DNA from: Syntrophaceae bacterium UBA6112
GTDB taxonomy: Bacteria > Desulfobacterota > Syntrophia > Syntrophales > UBA5619
Assembly: GCA_002423465.1 (NCBI GenBank)
Contig: DIWG01000056.1
Location: 5,431-69,430 of the forward strand
Length of the DNA stretch: 64,000 bases
Direction of reading: 5' to 3'
This document shows positions 8,184-16,376 of this stretch, in pieces (position 1 is the first letter of the stretch; every line of letters starts with the position of its first letter). Both the position numbers and the translations under genes were made by a program. The notes below the pieces were generated by a model. That model was not told the origin of the DNA and did not search any database. It saw only the letters and a program-made list of their open reading frames with translations.

Positions 8184-9052
8184 TGCCCGCAGCAGATGTG
8201 ATTGCGCGCTTTGCCGCCGGGGGAGAGTCCCGTGACGAAATGATAGAAGGCGAAGAGCTCGAGGGAGAAGGGGATGTAGCCGAGGTAACCCGCAAGCGGC
8301 ATCTCGAAGAGATGAAAAACATCGGCGTACGGAATCCGGTAGACCCATTTCGGCCACGAATAAAAATTCCACATCTCCCAGAAGAGGCCGCAGATGAGGC
8401 AGCCGACGGAGAGGGCGATCACCGGTCGCCAGTCTCCCCGGGACAGATCGTCCAGGAGCGAGCGGTTCCCCAGCTTTGCATTCAGGGGTTCAATGATGCA
8501 GAAAACGGAACCCCAAACCAGCGGGAAGAAGAGCTCCGGCCAGGCGAGCAGGAGGAGCAGCATGAGGCCGCCCGCGGCGAAAAGACCGCGCAGGAAGGCG
8601 GGCGTCTTCCGGATGACCGGGCCGGGGCCGAGTCGCCGCACCCGTCCCCAGGTTCCCACCCACTCCGCCGTACCGAAGACGGCGGGCATCACCGTGGAAA
8701 AACTGAGCGTGGAAAACGCCGCATATTCAAGGGTCGAGAAGCTCTCCTCCCCGAGGTAGATCCAATTCTGCGTCCGGAGGTTGATCAGTTCGAAGAGCCA
8801 CCAGGCGGGGGCCGATACCAGGAAGAGGCCAACCCAGACGCCGGGTGTCCGGGTGAGGAGGGAGCGTCCCTTTCTGCGGAAAACGAGGGCGTCCACGGTG
8901 AGGCTGTAACCGAGCCAGAGCGGGAAGAAACCCCAGTGGGTGCGCGCCCCGGGGAGAAACCAGTTCAGTGTCCAGAAGAGGGCGATCAGGGCAAGCCCGA
9001 TCCAACCGTGGACCGGCCATATTCCCGTCTTTCCCATCTTCTCTCCGGCCAT
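8180..9052 (-). CDS. Uncharacterised polytopic membrane protein
   Basis: This 290-residue protein has about seven to eight hydrophobic segments rich in Trp and Phe. Examples are LALIALFWTLNWFLPGAR, FFPLWLGYSL, VGLFLVSAPAWWLFELINL, LMLLLLLAWPELFFPLVWG and ALSVGCLICGLFWEMWNFYSW. It ends with Cys-Cys-Gly-Gln. GGAGG lies seven bases before the ATG at 9052. I do not recognise a family and no catalytic motif stands out. It faces the VTT gene tail to tail. Confidence 0.75.
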   Translation of the reverse strand: MAGEKMGKTGIWPVHGWIGLALIALFWTLNWFLPGARTHWGFFPLWLGYSLTVDALVFRRKGRSLLTRTPGVWVGLFLVSAPAWWLFELINLRTQNWIYLGEESFSTLEYAAFSTLSFSTVMPAVFGTAEWVGTWGRVRRLGPGPVIRKTPAFLRGLFAAGGLMLLLLLAWPELFFPLVWGSVFCIIEPLNAKLGNRSLLDDLSRGDWRPVIALSVGCLICGLFWEMWNFYSWPKWVYRIPYADVFHLFEMPLAGYLGYIPFSLELFAFYHFVTGLSPGGKARNHICCGQ

Positions 9053-9449
9053 CTCAGCCCTCCATCTTTGAAGACTCCGTGCAAAGCAGGATAAAACTCC
9101 CTCCTCATGGCGAGCGACAGTGACAAATTGGATATCACGAAGATTTCCGGTTATATAACCACTCGTCGGGATGAAAATCGGTGGGAAAGGCGATCATCCT
9201 TTTCCACCTTGTTTATCGCAGCTCTCATACCATTTTCGGCCGGAAATTGACAGGTTTTCGGAACACATTTTTTCTAAACTTTTCCGAAGAGTAGAGCAGT
9301 ACGGAACGGAGACTGGATATCGGCGACCTTTTTTTTGCATTTTCCCCTTGACAAGATCTTGTTGCTATGTCATCAGCATCCTGAAAATATCTTCAGAATA
9401 TATTTCAAATATCTTTTTTAGCGATCCGAACGGTGGGGGGAAAGACAAG
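9053..9449. other. Divergent intergenic region, about 400 bp
   Basis: No gene is supported here; an in-frame extension of the GntR gene to 9171 has no ribosome site. The region is AT-rich after 9300 and holds the candidate control site at 9348-9362. It also holds an imperfect dyad GAAAATAT...ATATTTC at about 9392-9415. It separates the - strand membrane protein from the + strand island. Confidence 0.5.
9348..9362 (+). promoter_or_regulatory. Candidate promoter -35 overlapping a palindromic operator
   Basis: A consensus TTGACA (9348-9353) overlaps the perfect 12-bp palindrome ACAAGATCTTGT (9351-9362), about 90 bp upstream of the GntR gene. FCD-type GntR proteins usually bind short palindromes with TTGT/ACAA arms, so autoregulation is plausible. 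No good -10 box lies 16-18 bases downstream, which weakens the promoter call. Confidence 0.35.
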
Positions 9450-10100
9450 ATGCCCAACAGTGCGAAAAGCAAAAAGATGATCGTTTACGAAAACCTGAAA
9501 CGGAGGATTATCACCAACGCCCTCAAACCGGGCGATCCTCTGAATGAAGGAATCCTTTCGAAAGAATTAAAGATCAGCAAAACCCCCGTTCGCGAGGCCC
9601 TGCAGCAGCTTGAAAAAAAAGGGCTGGTGGAGAACATCCCCGGGAAGGGGGCCTTCGTTTCGCGATTCACCTTCCAGGACATCCGGGAACTCTTCGAGAT
9701 CCGGGAGATTCTGGAATGCGAGGTGACCAGACGGGTGGCTGCAAAAGCGGATCTGAGTCTTGCAGAGGCGCAGGCCATCCGGGATAAATTCGCCGCCTCG
9801 GATACCAACAGCAGCAGAACCGGCAAGAGTTATTTCAGCCCGGGCGATCAGATCCACAGCTTTATCTTTGCCGCCTACGGCAACCGGAAACTGATCCGGG
9901 AATATAAGGGTCTGCAGGAGCAGATCGTCCGGATCACCCTCCATTTTTTTACCCAGAATCGCCAGGAGCGGGCCGCGCAATCCTTCAAGGAACATCTGGA
10001 AATCATCGATGCGCTGATCGCCCGCGATCCCTTACGGGCGGAGGAAGCGATCCGAAACCACCTCCAGAATTCGCTGGAATACCTGAAGAGCGTTATTTAA
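9450..10100 (+). CDS. GntR-family (FCD subfamily) transcriptional regulator
   Basis: This 216-residue regulator has an N-terminal winged helix-turn-helix (IVYENLKRRI, LSKELKISKTPVREALQQL, VENIPGKGAFV) and a C-terminal all-helical FCD effector domain (IRELFEIREILECE; late HLEIIDALIARD). FCD proteins commonly sense carboxylates. Start 9450 (MPNSAKSKK) follows a GGGGGG run with correct spacing and gives the normal length; the open frame back to 9171 is too long. It is the first gene of the + strand island and lies 20 bp before rraA, so it is the probable local regulator. Confidence 0.9.
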   Translation: MPNSAKSKKMIVYENLKRRIITNALKPGDPLNEGILSKELKISKTPVREALQQLEKKGLVENIPGKGAFVSRFTFQDIRELFEIREILECEVTRRVAAKADLSLAEAQAIRDKFAASDTNSSRTGKSYFSPGDQIHSFIFAAYGNRKLIREYKGLQEQIVRITLHFFTQNRQERAAQSFKEHLEIIDALIARDPLRAEEAIRNHLQNSLEYLKSVI

Positions 10101-10120
10101 TGATTTGAAAGGAGAAGATC

Positions 10121-10792
10121 ATGGTTCACGTGATCAGCAAGATTGAGAGACCGGCCAAGGAGATCATCGATCGGTTCCGGGGCATCGGGACGGCGACGGT
10201 TCATGAAGCCTCCGGCAGGAAGGGATATGTCGACTGCGCCATCAAACCGATTGCGAAAGGCGTCCGCATCTGCGGCCCCGTCTTCACCGTCCAGTGCCAT
10301 CCCAAAGACAATCTGATGCTCCACAAGGCCCTGGAACGGGCGCAGCCCGGGGACATTCTCGTCGCCTCCGTCGGCGGCTATTACGAGGCGGGTTATTGGG
10401 GCGGCCTGATGGCGACGTCCGCCATGGGGAGAAAACTCGGCGGGCTGGCCATCGACGGCTGCGTGCGGGACTCGGAGGAGATGATCCGCATGGGATTCCC
10501 GATTTTCTGCCGGGGATGCTGCATCCATGGGACGGCAAAATCGACATTGGGGCGGATCAACCACCCGACGCTCTTCGGCGGAGCGATGGTAAATCCGGGC
10601 GACATCATCCTCGGGGATGATGACGGCATGGTCGTTGTGGCGCGCGCGGAATGCGAAGAGGTCCTGGCAAAATCCCTTGCGAGGGTTGAAGCGGAAGAGA
10701 AGAAGGCGGTTCATCTGGCGGCGGGGGTGTCCAGCGTCGAGTTCAACAAGCTGGGAAAGGTATTTGAATTCCTGGGATTGAAAGAGGAATAG
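10121..10792 (+). CDS. RraA-family aldolase/decarboxylase-like protein
   Basis: This 223-residue protein is of the RraA/4-hydroxy-4-methyl-2-oxoglutarate aldolase fold. The substrate loop is visible as SVGGYYEAGYWGGLMATSA and the metal/substrate motif as GLAIDGCVRD. Later IHGTAKSTLG and VNPGDIILGDDDG are family-typical. GAAAGGAGAAGATC precedes the ATG. Enzymes of this family cleave or decarboxylate oxo-acids such as oxaloacetate-like and HMG-type substrates. Its place between a GntR regulator and an Ldh-type dehydrogenase suggests a catabolic role in organic acid conversion. The exact substrate is not evident. Confidence 0.85.
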   Translation: MVHVISKIERPAKEIIDRFRGIGTATVHEASGRKGYVDCAIKPIAKGVRICGPVFTVQCHPKDNLMLHKALERAQPGDILVASVGGYYEAGYWGGLMATSAMGRKLGGLAIDGCVRDSEEMIRMGFPIFCRGCCIHGTAKSTLGRINHPTLFGGAMVNPGDIILGDDDGMVVVARAECEEVLAKSLARVEAEEKKAVHLAAGVSSVEFNKLGKVFEFLGLKEE

Positions 10793-10795
10793 GCG

Positions 10796-11839
10796 ATGAA
10801 GGTGCAGGCGGAGCGACTGAAGGATATCGCAGTCCATATCCTTAAGGGGCTGCGCGCCGCCGATGAGGAGGCCGCCGTTGTGGCCGAGGCCCTCATCAAG
10901 GCGGAGCTCAGGGGGATCGATACTCACGGCGTCCATCTTCTGACGCTGTTGCCGGAGCGTGTGGAGGCGGGAATGCTTCAGATCCCAACGAAGCTGACCG
11001 TGCTGCAGGATAGCGGCGCGACAGCGCTTCTCGACGGCGGAAACGGCCTGGGGCCGGCGGCCGTCCTCCGGGCGATGGGGATGAGCGTCGGGAAGGCGAG
11101 GGAATTCGGGATCGGCTGCTGTCTGGTGCGGAACACCAACAACATCGGCATCCTCTCTTTCTATACCCTTTGGGCGGCGCAGGAGAAGATGGTCGGGATT
11201 GTCATGGCCAACGGCGCCGCCTCCATGTCCCCCTGGGGGGGAGCGGAGGCCTTTTTCGGGACAAATCCGCTCTCCATCTCCGTTCCCGGAAACGCGGGCG
11301 CCCCTCCCGTGGTCCTGGACATGTCGTCCACCGTGGTGGCCCGGGGCAAGATCCGGCGCGCGGATCGTCTGAAGGAGGGCATCCCGCTGGGGTGGGCCTT
11401 TGATGGGACGGGGACGCCGACCACCGATCCGGCGGAGGCGCTCAAAGGGACGCTGATGCCCATCGGAGGTCCCAAGGGGTCCGGTCTCGCCCTGATGATC
11501 GATGTCCTGGCCGGCATGCTTTCCGGTTCTCAGTATGGGCCGCAGATACGGACCTTCCATCAGCTCGAGGGACCCACGGGTGTCGGCGTTTTCATGCTGG
11601 CCATTGACATCGAACGATTCATGCCCCTTGGGCAGTTTACGGCGCTCTTCCGGACCTACCTGGCATCGATCAAGGCCTCCCGGAAGGCGAAGGGCGTTGC
11701 CCGGATCTACCTGCCGGGAGAGATTGAATATGAAAAAGAACAACAGAATTTGAACGAGGGGATCGAGGTCAGTCCCGTTACGGCCGAGAAACTGAATGCC
11801 CTCCTGGAGAAATTCAAGAGTCCCCATCGTCTGACATAG
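10796..11839 (+). CDS. Malate/L-lactate dehydrogenase-family (Ldh2) oxidoreductase
   Basis: This 347-residue NAD(P)-dependent 2-hydroxyacid dehydrogenase has the Ldh_2 fold. It shows the early AELRGIDTHGVHLL motif with catalytic-region His, NTNNIGILSFYTLWAA, the GGAEAFFGTNPLSISVPG loop and the conserved GPKGSGLALMIDVL segment. Relatives oxidise malate, sulfolactate, ureidoglycolate or 2,3-diketogulonate. It starts three bases after the rraA stop, so the two are coupled. The operon context suggests oxidation of a hydroxyacid to an oxo-acid handled by the RraA-like protein; this is inference. Confidence 0.88.
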   Translation: MKVQAERLKDIAVHILKGLRAADEEAAVVAEALIKAELRGIDTHGVHLLTLLPERVEAGMLQIPTKLTVLQDSGATALLDGGNGLGPAAVLRAMGMSVGKAREFGIGCCLVRNTNNIGILSFYTLWAAQEKMVGIVMANGAASMSPWGGAEAFFGTNPLSISVPGNAGAPPVVLDMSSTVVARGKIRRADRLKEGIPLGWAFDGTGTPTTDPAEALKGTLMPIGGPKGSGLALMIDVLAGMLSGSQYGPQIRTFHQLEGPTGVGVFMLAIDIERFMPLGQFTALFRTYLASIKASRKAKGVARIYLPGEIEYEKEQQNLNEGIEVSPVTAEKLNALLEKFKSPHRLT

Positions 11840-11851
11840 GGAGGCAACAAT

Positions 11852-13582
11852 ATGAAATGGATTGTCCGAGTCAACACGAAAACCGGCAAGATCGCCAAGG
11901 AAAAGGCCTCGGCGGAGGAGCTGCAATGGGGAGGTCGGCGCCTGATTTCCAAGTTCCTCCTGCGGGAGGTTCCTCCGACCTGTGATCCCCTTGGCCGTTA
12001 CAACAAACTGATCATTGCCCCGGGCCTTCTGGGGGACAGCGCGATCACCACGACCGGGAAGTTTTCCGTGGGGGGAAAAAGCCCGTTGACCCGCGGCGTC
12101 AAGGAGAGCGACGTCGGCGGTGAGGCGGGCCGGAAGATCGCCGACCTCGGGATCAAGGCCCTCGTTCTGGAGGAACTGCCCGACGCGCCGGTGACGTCGG
12201 TGCTGAAAGTGACGCTCGATAAAATCGAATTGATCGAGATGGCGGAGCTGAAGGGAAAGCTCGTTTCCGAGACGATCAAATTGTTGCGGGAGACGTTCGG
12301 AAAAGAGGCCGGTTTACTCTGCGTCGGCCCGGCCGGGGAAATGAAGCTGGGCGGCGCCGGCATCGCCGTGTCCGGACCGCAGGACGTTCAGGTGCGCTAC
12401 GCGGGCCGGGGCGGTCTCGGGGCGGTCATGGGGTCCAAAGGGGTCAAGGCGATCGTGGTGGACGCCACGGGCGCCCCGTCCCCGGCCGTCTTCGATAAGG
12501 CCCTGCTGCGCGAAGCGGGCAAGGCCCTGGTCCAGGGGATCATGGCGGATCCCAAGACCGAGAACCGGCATGTGTACGGAACCCCGGCGGTGCTTACGCT
12601 GTGCAACGAGATCGGGATTCTGCCGACCCGGAACTTCAGCGCGGGCCGGTTCGAAAAGGCCGCAGAGATCTGCGGGGACCGGGTGGCCGAATTGATCGGG
12701 CAGCGCGGCGGCGACGGCCGTTCGGGAACGCCCTGCGTCCGCGGCTGCGTGATCGCCTGCTCCAACATCTTCCCCGATCCCACGGGAAAGCGGATCGTGG
12801 CCTCGCTTCAGTACGAAAACATCGCCCTTCTCGGCTCGAACTGCGGGATCGGCGACATCGACGCCATTGCCGAGCTCAACAACCTCTGCAACGAGGTGGG
12901 CGTCGATGCCATCGAAACCGGTGCGGCCATCGGCGTGGCCATGGAGGCGGGCGTGGTTTCCTTCGGCGATGCCGAAGGGGCCAAAGACCTGATCCGCCAG
13001 ATCGGCCGGGGAACCTGGCTGGGCCGCATTCTGGGAAACGGCGTGGTCGTGACGGGAAAGGTGCTCGGCGTTCGTCGCGTCCCGGCGATCAAGGGCCAGG
13101 CCATCCCGGCCTACGACCCCCGTTCTCTCAAGGGGAACGGCGTGACCTACGTGACCTCCCCGATGGGGGCGGACCACACGGCCGGCAACATGCTGGAAAC
13201 GGCAAAGACGATCAACCCGCTGGGGATTGAAAAGCAGGTGGAGGGCTCCCGGAAGCTCCAGATCCGCGGCGCGATTCTCGATACCATGGGTCTTTGCCTC
13301 TTCACCCGGCCCCCCTTTACCAAGAACCCCGATCTCTTCCTGCCGCTGCTGAAGGGCCGGTACGGGTGGGACCTTGCCTATGCGGATGTGCAGCGGATGG
13401 GCATCGACACCCTGGAGACGGAGCGGGAGTTCAACCGGCGCTCCGGGGCCGGGGAGGAGTTCAACGACATGCCTGAGTTCATGCGGGAGGAGCCGTTGCC
13501 GCCGATGAATTCAGTTTACGACCTGCCGCTTTCGGAGATGCAGCGGGTCTGGGATGTGAAGATTCCGGAGGATGTTTTTTGA
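11852..13582 (+). CDS. Aldehyde:ferredoxin oxidoreductase family (tungsten/molybdopterin)
   Basis: This 576-residue AOR-family protein would interconvert aldehydes and acids with ferredoxin. The N-terminal pterin-binding domain is seen in WGGRRLISKFLLREVPP and LIIAPGLLGDSAITTTGKF. The [4Fe-4S] ligands appear as Cys-x3-Cys-x3-Cys (CVRGCVIAC), one residue wider than the usual C-x2-C-x3-C, and a fourth Cys lies in DTMGLCLF. GGGAGGCAACAAT precedes the start. It is the fourth gene of the operon. In syntrophs such enzymes often act on aromatic or fatty aldehydes; the substrate here is unknown. Confidence 0.9.
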   Translation: MKWIVRVNTKTGKIAKEKASAEELQWGGRRLISKFLLREVPPTCDPLGRYNKLIIAPGLLGDSAITTTGKFSVGGKSPLTRGVKESDVGGEAGRKIADLGIKALVLEELPDAPVTSVLKVTLDKIELIEMAELKGKLVSETIKLLRETFGKEAGLLCVGPAGEMKLGGAGIAVSGPQDVQVRYAGRGGLGAVMGSKGVKAIVVDATGAPSPAVFDKALLREAGKALVQGIMADPKTENRHVYGTPAVLTLCNEIGILPTRNFSAGRFEKAAEICGDRVAELIGQRGGDGRSGTPCVRGCVIACSNIFPDPTGKRIVASLQYENIALLGSNCGIGDIDAIAELNNLCNEVGVDAIETGAAIGVAMEAGVVSFGDAEGAKDLIRQIGRGTWLGRILGNGVVVTGKVLGVRRVPAIKGQAIPAYDPRSLKGNGVTYVTSPMGADHTAGNMLETAKTINPLGIEKQVEGSRKLQIRGAILDTMGLCLFTRPPFTKNPDLFLPLLKGRYGWDLAYADVQRMGIDTLETEREFNRRSGAGEEFNDMPEFMREEPLPPMNSVYDLPLSEMQRVWDVKIPEDVF

Positions 13583-13641
13583 GAATGAATGACGGGATCA
13601 ATGGATCCGCGTCGGGGAATTTGAATCAAGGAGGAATGAAA

Positions 13642-14382
13642 ATGGAGTTGCAGAATCTGGTATGCGCGGTGACGGGTTCGGGGAAAGGGCTGGGGAAGGC
13701 GATTGCCGAGAAGTTCTACGCCGAAGGGGCCAAGGTGGTTCTCTGGGATCGGTCCGGTCTTGCCAAAGAGGTGATGGCCTCGCTCGATCCCTCCGGGGAG
13801 CGGACCCTTTACGTCCGGGCCGACGTGCGCGAGGAGGAGCAGGTGCAGCAAGCGGCCGCCCAGATCGCGGCAAAGTTCGGCCGGATCGATGTCCTCGTGA
13901 ACAACGCCGGGATCTCCCGCCACAAGCCGTTGGCAGAGATGACCGTCGAGCTCTGGGACGAGGTCATCGACACGAACCTCAAGGGGGTTTTCCTCTGCTG
14001 CAAGGCGATCGTGCCCTACATGAAGGAGCAGAAAAGAGGGAAGATCGTCAACATCGCCTCGCTCGGGGGAAGGTCGGGGCGCAACGTCGGCATCAACTAC
14101 GCCGCTTCCAAGGCGGGGGTGTCCGGAATCACCAAGGTGCTGGCGAAGGAGCTGGGGCCCTCGGGCATTTACTCCAATGCCATCGCCCCGGGGCCGATCC
14201 TGACCGAGCAGACCCGGCAGTACCCGCCGGAGGTGTTTGAAGGATGGAATGCCGGCCGGGCGATCATCAGGGACGGTCTGCCCGAAGACGTGGCGGACCT
14301 GGCCGTTTTTCTGGCGTCCCGTCGCTCGGACTGGGTCACGGGCACGACGATTGATATCAACGGCGGAATCCTAATCCGCTAA
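13642..14382 (+). CDS. SDR-family oxidoreductase, copy 1
   Basis: This 246-residue classical short-chain dehydrogenase has a nucleotide fold TGSGKGLGKA, NNAGIS, catalytic Tyr and Lys in NYAASKAG, and the late PGPILTEQTRQYPPEVF motif. ATG 13642 has AGGAGG seven bases upstream; the frame is open back to 13579, but with no site and overlapping AOR. It is a close paralogue of the SDR at 27121, and a third copy survives only as ends at 20099-20182. It probably oxidises or reduces a ring or side-chain hydroxyl in the island's pathway. Confidence 0.9.
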   Translation: MELQNLVCAVTGSGKGLGKAIAEKFYAEGAKVVLWDRSGLAKEVMASLDPSGERTLYVRADVREEEQVQQAAAQIAAKFGRIDVLVNNAGISRHKPLAEMTVELWDEVIDTNLKGVFLCCKAIVPYMKEQKRGKIVNIASLGGRSGRNVGINYAASKAGVSGITKVLAKELGPSGIYSNAIAPGPILTEQTRQYPPEVFEGWNAGRAIIRDGLPEDVADLAVFLASRRSDWVTGTTIDINGGILIR

Positions 14383-14397
14383 AGGGGGTTCATTGAG

Positions 14398-14757
14398 ATG
14401 TCAGAACTGAAGGTGGTTGATATCAAGGATGTCAAGGGAGTGAGACCGGATGAATTCCGGATGTCGTGGCTTCTGATTGCCGAAAAGACGGTCGGGTCGC
14501 AGAACCTGTCGATGGGGGTGAACGAGACCACTTCCGGGGGAACGGTGCCGGAACATGCCCATGCCACGGAAGAGGAGGTCAATCTCTTTCTTGCCGGCAG
14601 AGGAAAGTTTCTGGCGGAAGGACGTGAGATTCCCATCGAACCGGGGGTGTGCATTTACATTCCACCGGGGATCCCTCACCAGATCGTCAACACCGGGGAT
14701 GAGGTCGTGCGGTTTGTCTGGATCTTCGCCCCGCAACTGGCGAATCACCGGAAATAG
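14398..14757 (+). CDS. Cupin-domain protein 1
   Basis: This 119-residue single-domain cupin has metal-ligand motif 1 in PEHAHATEEEVNLFLAGRG (two His, Glu) and motif 2 in PPGIPHQIVNTGDE (His). It lies 15 bases after the SDR with a GGGGG ribosome site. It is followed by a tandem paralogue of nearly the same sequence plan (14779). Small cupins of this type serve as isomerases, dioxygenases or ligand-binding proteins; the function here is not evident. Confidence 0.85.
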   Translation: MSELKVVDIKDVKGVRPDEFRMSWLLIAEKTVGSQNLSMGVNETTSGGTVPEHAHATEEEVNLFLAGRGKFLAEGREIPIEPGVCIYIPPGIPHQIVNTGDEVVRFVWIFAPQLANHRK

Positions 14758-14778
14758 CAGAGGATAAAGGAGAAGAGC

Positions 14779-15141
14779 ATGTCGGAGTTGAAGGTAGTCC
14801 ACATCAAGGATGTGAAGGGGGAGCATCGCGATCCTCCCCGGACGTCATGGATTCTGGTTTCCGAGAAGACCGTGGGGTCGCAGAACCTGGCCATGGGCGT
14901 TAACGAAACCTATCCGGGCGGCATGGTGCCGGAGCACAAGCATGACCATGAAGAAGAGGTGATGTTCTTCCTGGCCGGGAGAGGAACGTTTGTGACCGAA
15001 GACCGGGAGATCCCGCTGGAGCCGGGGGTCTGCGTCTACAATCCGCCCGGGGGGCTTCACAAGATCATCAACACAGGGGATGAGGTTCTGCGTTTCGTCT
15101 GGATCTATTCCCCGCAACTGGCGGGTCACCGGAAGGCGTGA
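14779..15141 (+). CDS. Cupin-domain protein 2 (tandem paralogue)
   Basis: This 120-residue cupin is parallel to the preceding one: it starts MSELKVVHIKDVKG where the first has MSELKVVDIKDVKG. Metal motifs are PEHKHDHEEEVMFFLAGRG and PPGGLHKIINTGDE, so all likely ligands are kept. It has AAAGGAGAAGAGC before the ATG. A tandem duplication is evident. The two may form a heteromer or serve two related substrates. Its stop lies 30 bases before the creatininase-family start. Confidence 0.85.
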   Translation: MSELKVVHIKDVKGEHRDPPRTSWILVSEKTVGSQNLAMGVNETYPGGMVPEHKHDHEEEVMFFLAGRGTFVTEDREIPLEPGVCVYNPPGGLHKIINTGDEVLRFVWIYSPQLAGHRKA

Positions 15142-15170
15142 CCTTTGATTATGGAAAGGAGAGTGTAAAT

Positions 15171-16139
15171 ATGGGAAATTGGAACCTGCCGCTTACGAGT
15201 GGCGGACACATGGAGAAGCCGTCGAAGATCTACTACCAGACGATGACGAAGAAGGACGTCGAGGAACGGTTGAAGGTGAATGACATTCTGCTCATCCCGT
15301 TCGGTTCGACGGAGAACCACGGGGATGCGCAGCCCTACGGCGAGGACGTGTTCATTGTCACCAGGATGTGCGAGCTGGTCGCGCAGAAGACCGGCTGCAC
15401 CGTTGCCGAGCCGCTCTGGTACGCGTCGCACCCCTTCGCCCACCTGGGGCAGACGGGAACGGTTCCCATCCCCGACGACCTGACCTCCGCGATGGTGCGC
15501 TCGATCGTCTCGGGGTACTGGAACGCGGGTTTCCGCAAGCAGATCCTGATGAGCAGCCACGGGCAGGAGTACATCATCCCCTCGGCCATTCAGGAGTGGG
15601 CCAAGAAGTACCAGGTCCCCGCCGTGATCATCTTCCTGGACGTGATGAAGATCATGGGCGACGCGCTGAAGGACAAGGCCCACGGCGGCCCCTTTGAGAC
15701 GCCGTTCCGCCATGGCGACGAGGCGGAGTGCTCCATCTGCCTGGCGCTGTTCCCGGAGTTCGTGAAGATGCAGGACTGCGTCGACACCAAGACCTGGGGT
15801 TTCCTGCCCGAGGGGCACATCGACAAGGGCGGCGACATTTACAACTATCCCATCCCCGGCCAAAGCCATGTCGGCGGCGGCGGGGTGGAGTTCGCCGTGT
15901 ATCCGGAAGGCGTGCTGGGGAAGCCCTCGCTCGCCAAGGCCGAGAAGGCTTTCGGCGCCATCGAGAACTACCTGAACTATGTGGTCAAGCTGCACGACGA
16001 CATCCTGGCGAAGTTTCCTCCGGGTGTTCTGCCGGACGCCAAGTACATGACGCAGCGGAGCGAGGAGGAGATCGACCTTCTGCTCAAGGGACCGGACCGG
16101 GGCGGCAGGCACCTCTACACCGTAGCCTGGCCTTCCTGA
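15171..16139 (+). CDS. Creatininase/creatinine amidohydrolase family protein
   Basis: This 322-residue metal-dependent amidohydrolase-fold protein has the metal-site motif GSTENHGDAQPYGEDVF, then SSHGQEYIIP and HGDEAECSICLALFPE. Family members act on cyclic amides or, as MftE, on peptides. Start 15171 (MGNWNLPLT) follows GGAAAGGAG; the frame is open to 15138 but overlaps the cupin stop. An internally deleted second copy exists at 26938-27108, fused to a dehydrogenase. The substrate is unknown; hydrolysis or lactone-type opening of a cyclic intermediate is a reasonable guess. Confidence 0.85.
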   Translation: MGNWNLPLTSGGHMEKPSKIYYQTMTKKDVEERLKVNDILLIPFGSTENHGDAQPYGEDVFIVTRMCELVAQKTGCTVAEPLWYASHPFAHLGQTGTVPIPDDLTSAMVRSIVSGYWNAGFRKQILMSSHGQEYIIPSAIQEWAKKYQVPAVIIFLDVMKIMGDALKDKAHGGPFETPFRHGDEAECSICLALFPEFVKMQDCVDTKTWGFLPEGHIDKGGDIYNYPIPGQSHVGGGGVEFAVYPEGVLGKPSLAKAEKAFGAIENYLNYVVKLHDDILAKFPPGVLPDAKYMTQRSEEEIDLLLKGPDRGGRHLYTVAWPS

Positions 16140-16226
16140 GCGGAGGATAAGGGTTGCAAAGGTAACCGGATTGTCGGGTAATCGGGGATGGTTGCCGGAC
16201 GCAGGCACAACAAAAAAGAGGCTGAT

Positions 16227-16331
16227 ATGAGAAGGCTGTTGGCATTTCCGGCAATTTTGTTCGCTCTTGCCTTGTGCTTTGGCCCGGCGGCCGCCCCGGC
16301 GGCTGGAAAACAACATGTTCAGGTCGCATAG
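16227..16331 (+). pseudogene. Signal-peptide remnant of a secreted protein
   Basis: A 34-codon frame begins MRRLLAFPAILF and continues as a textbook signal peptide ending ...APAAGKQHVQVA before a TAG. There is hydrophobic core and an AxA-like cleavage region but no mature domain, so it looks like the surviving 5' end of a binding-protein or similar exported gene. It lies in the 237-bp gap between the creatininase and the type I dehydroquinase genes, at a likely recombination junction. Confidence 0.4.
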
Positions 16332-16376
16332 CTCCAGGAGTTTATCATTACTAAGATGGAATTAGAGGCAGAGGTT

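Noticed and set aside
8043..8372. 109-codon - strand frame covering the end of the membrane protein gene
   Set aside because: Its upstream part is an off-frame reading of the membrane protein; only the last 46 codons after the ATGA overlap could be genuine.
9171..9449. N-terminal extension of the GntR regulator
   Set aside because: It would make the protein 309 residues, the added part is not GntR-like and the ribosome site and usual length both support the start at 9450.
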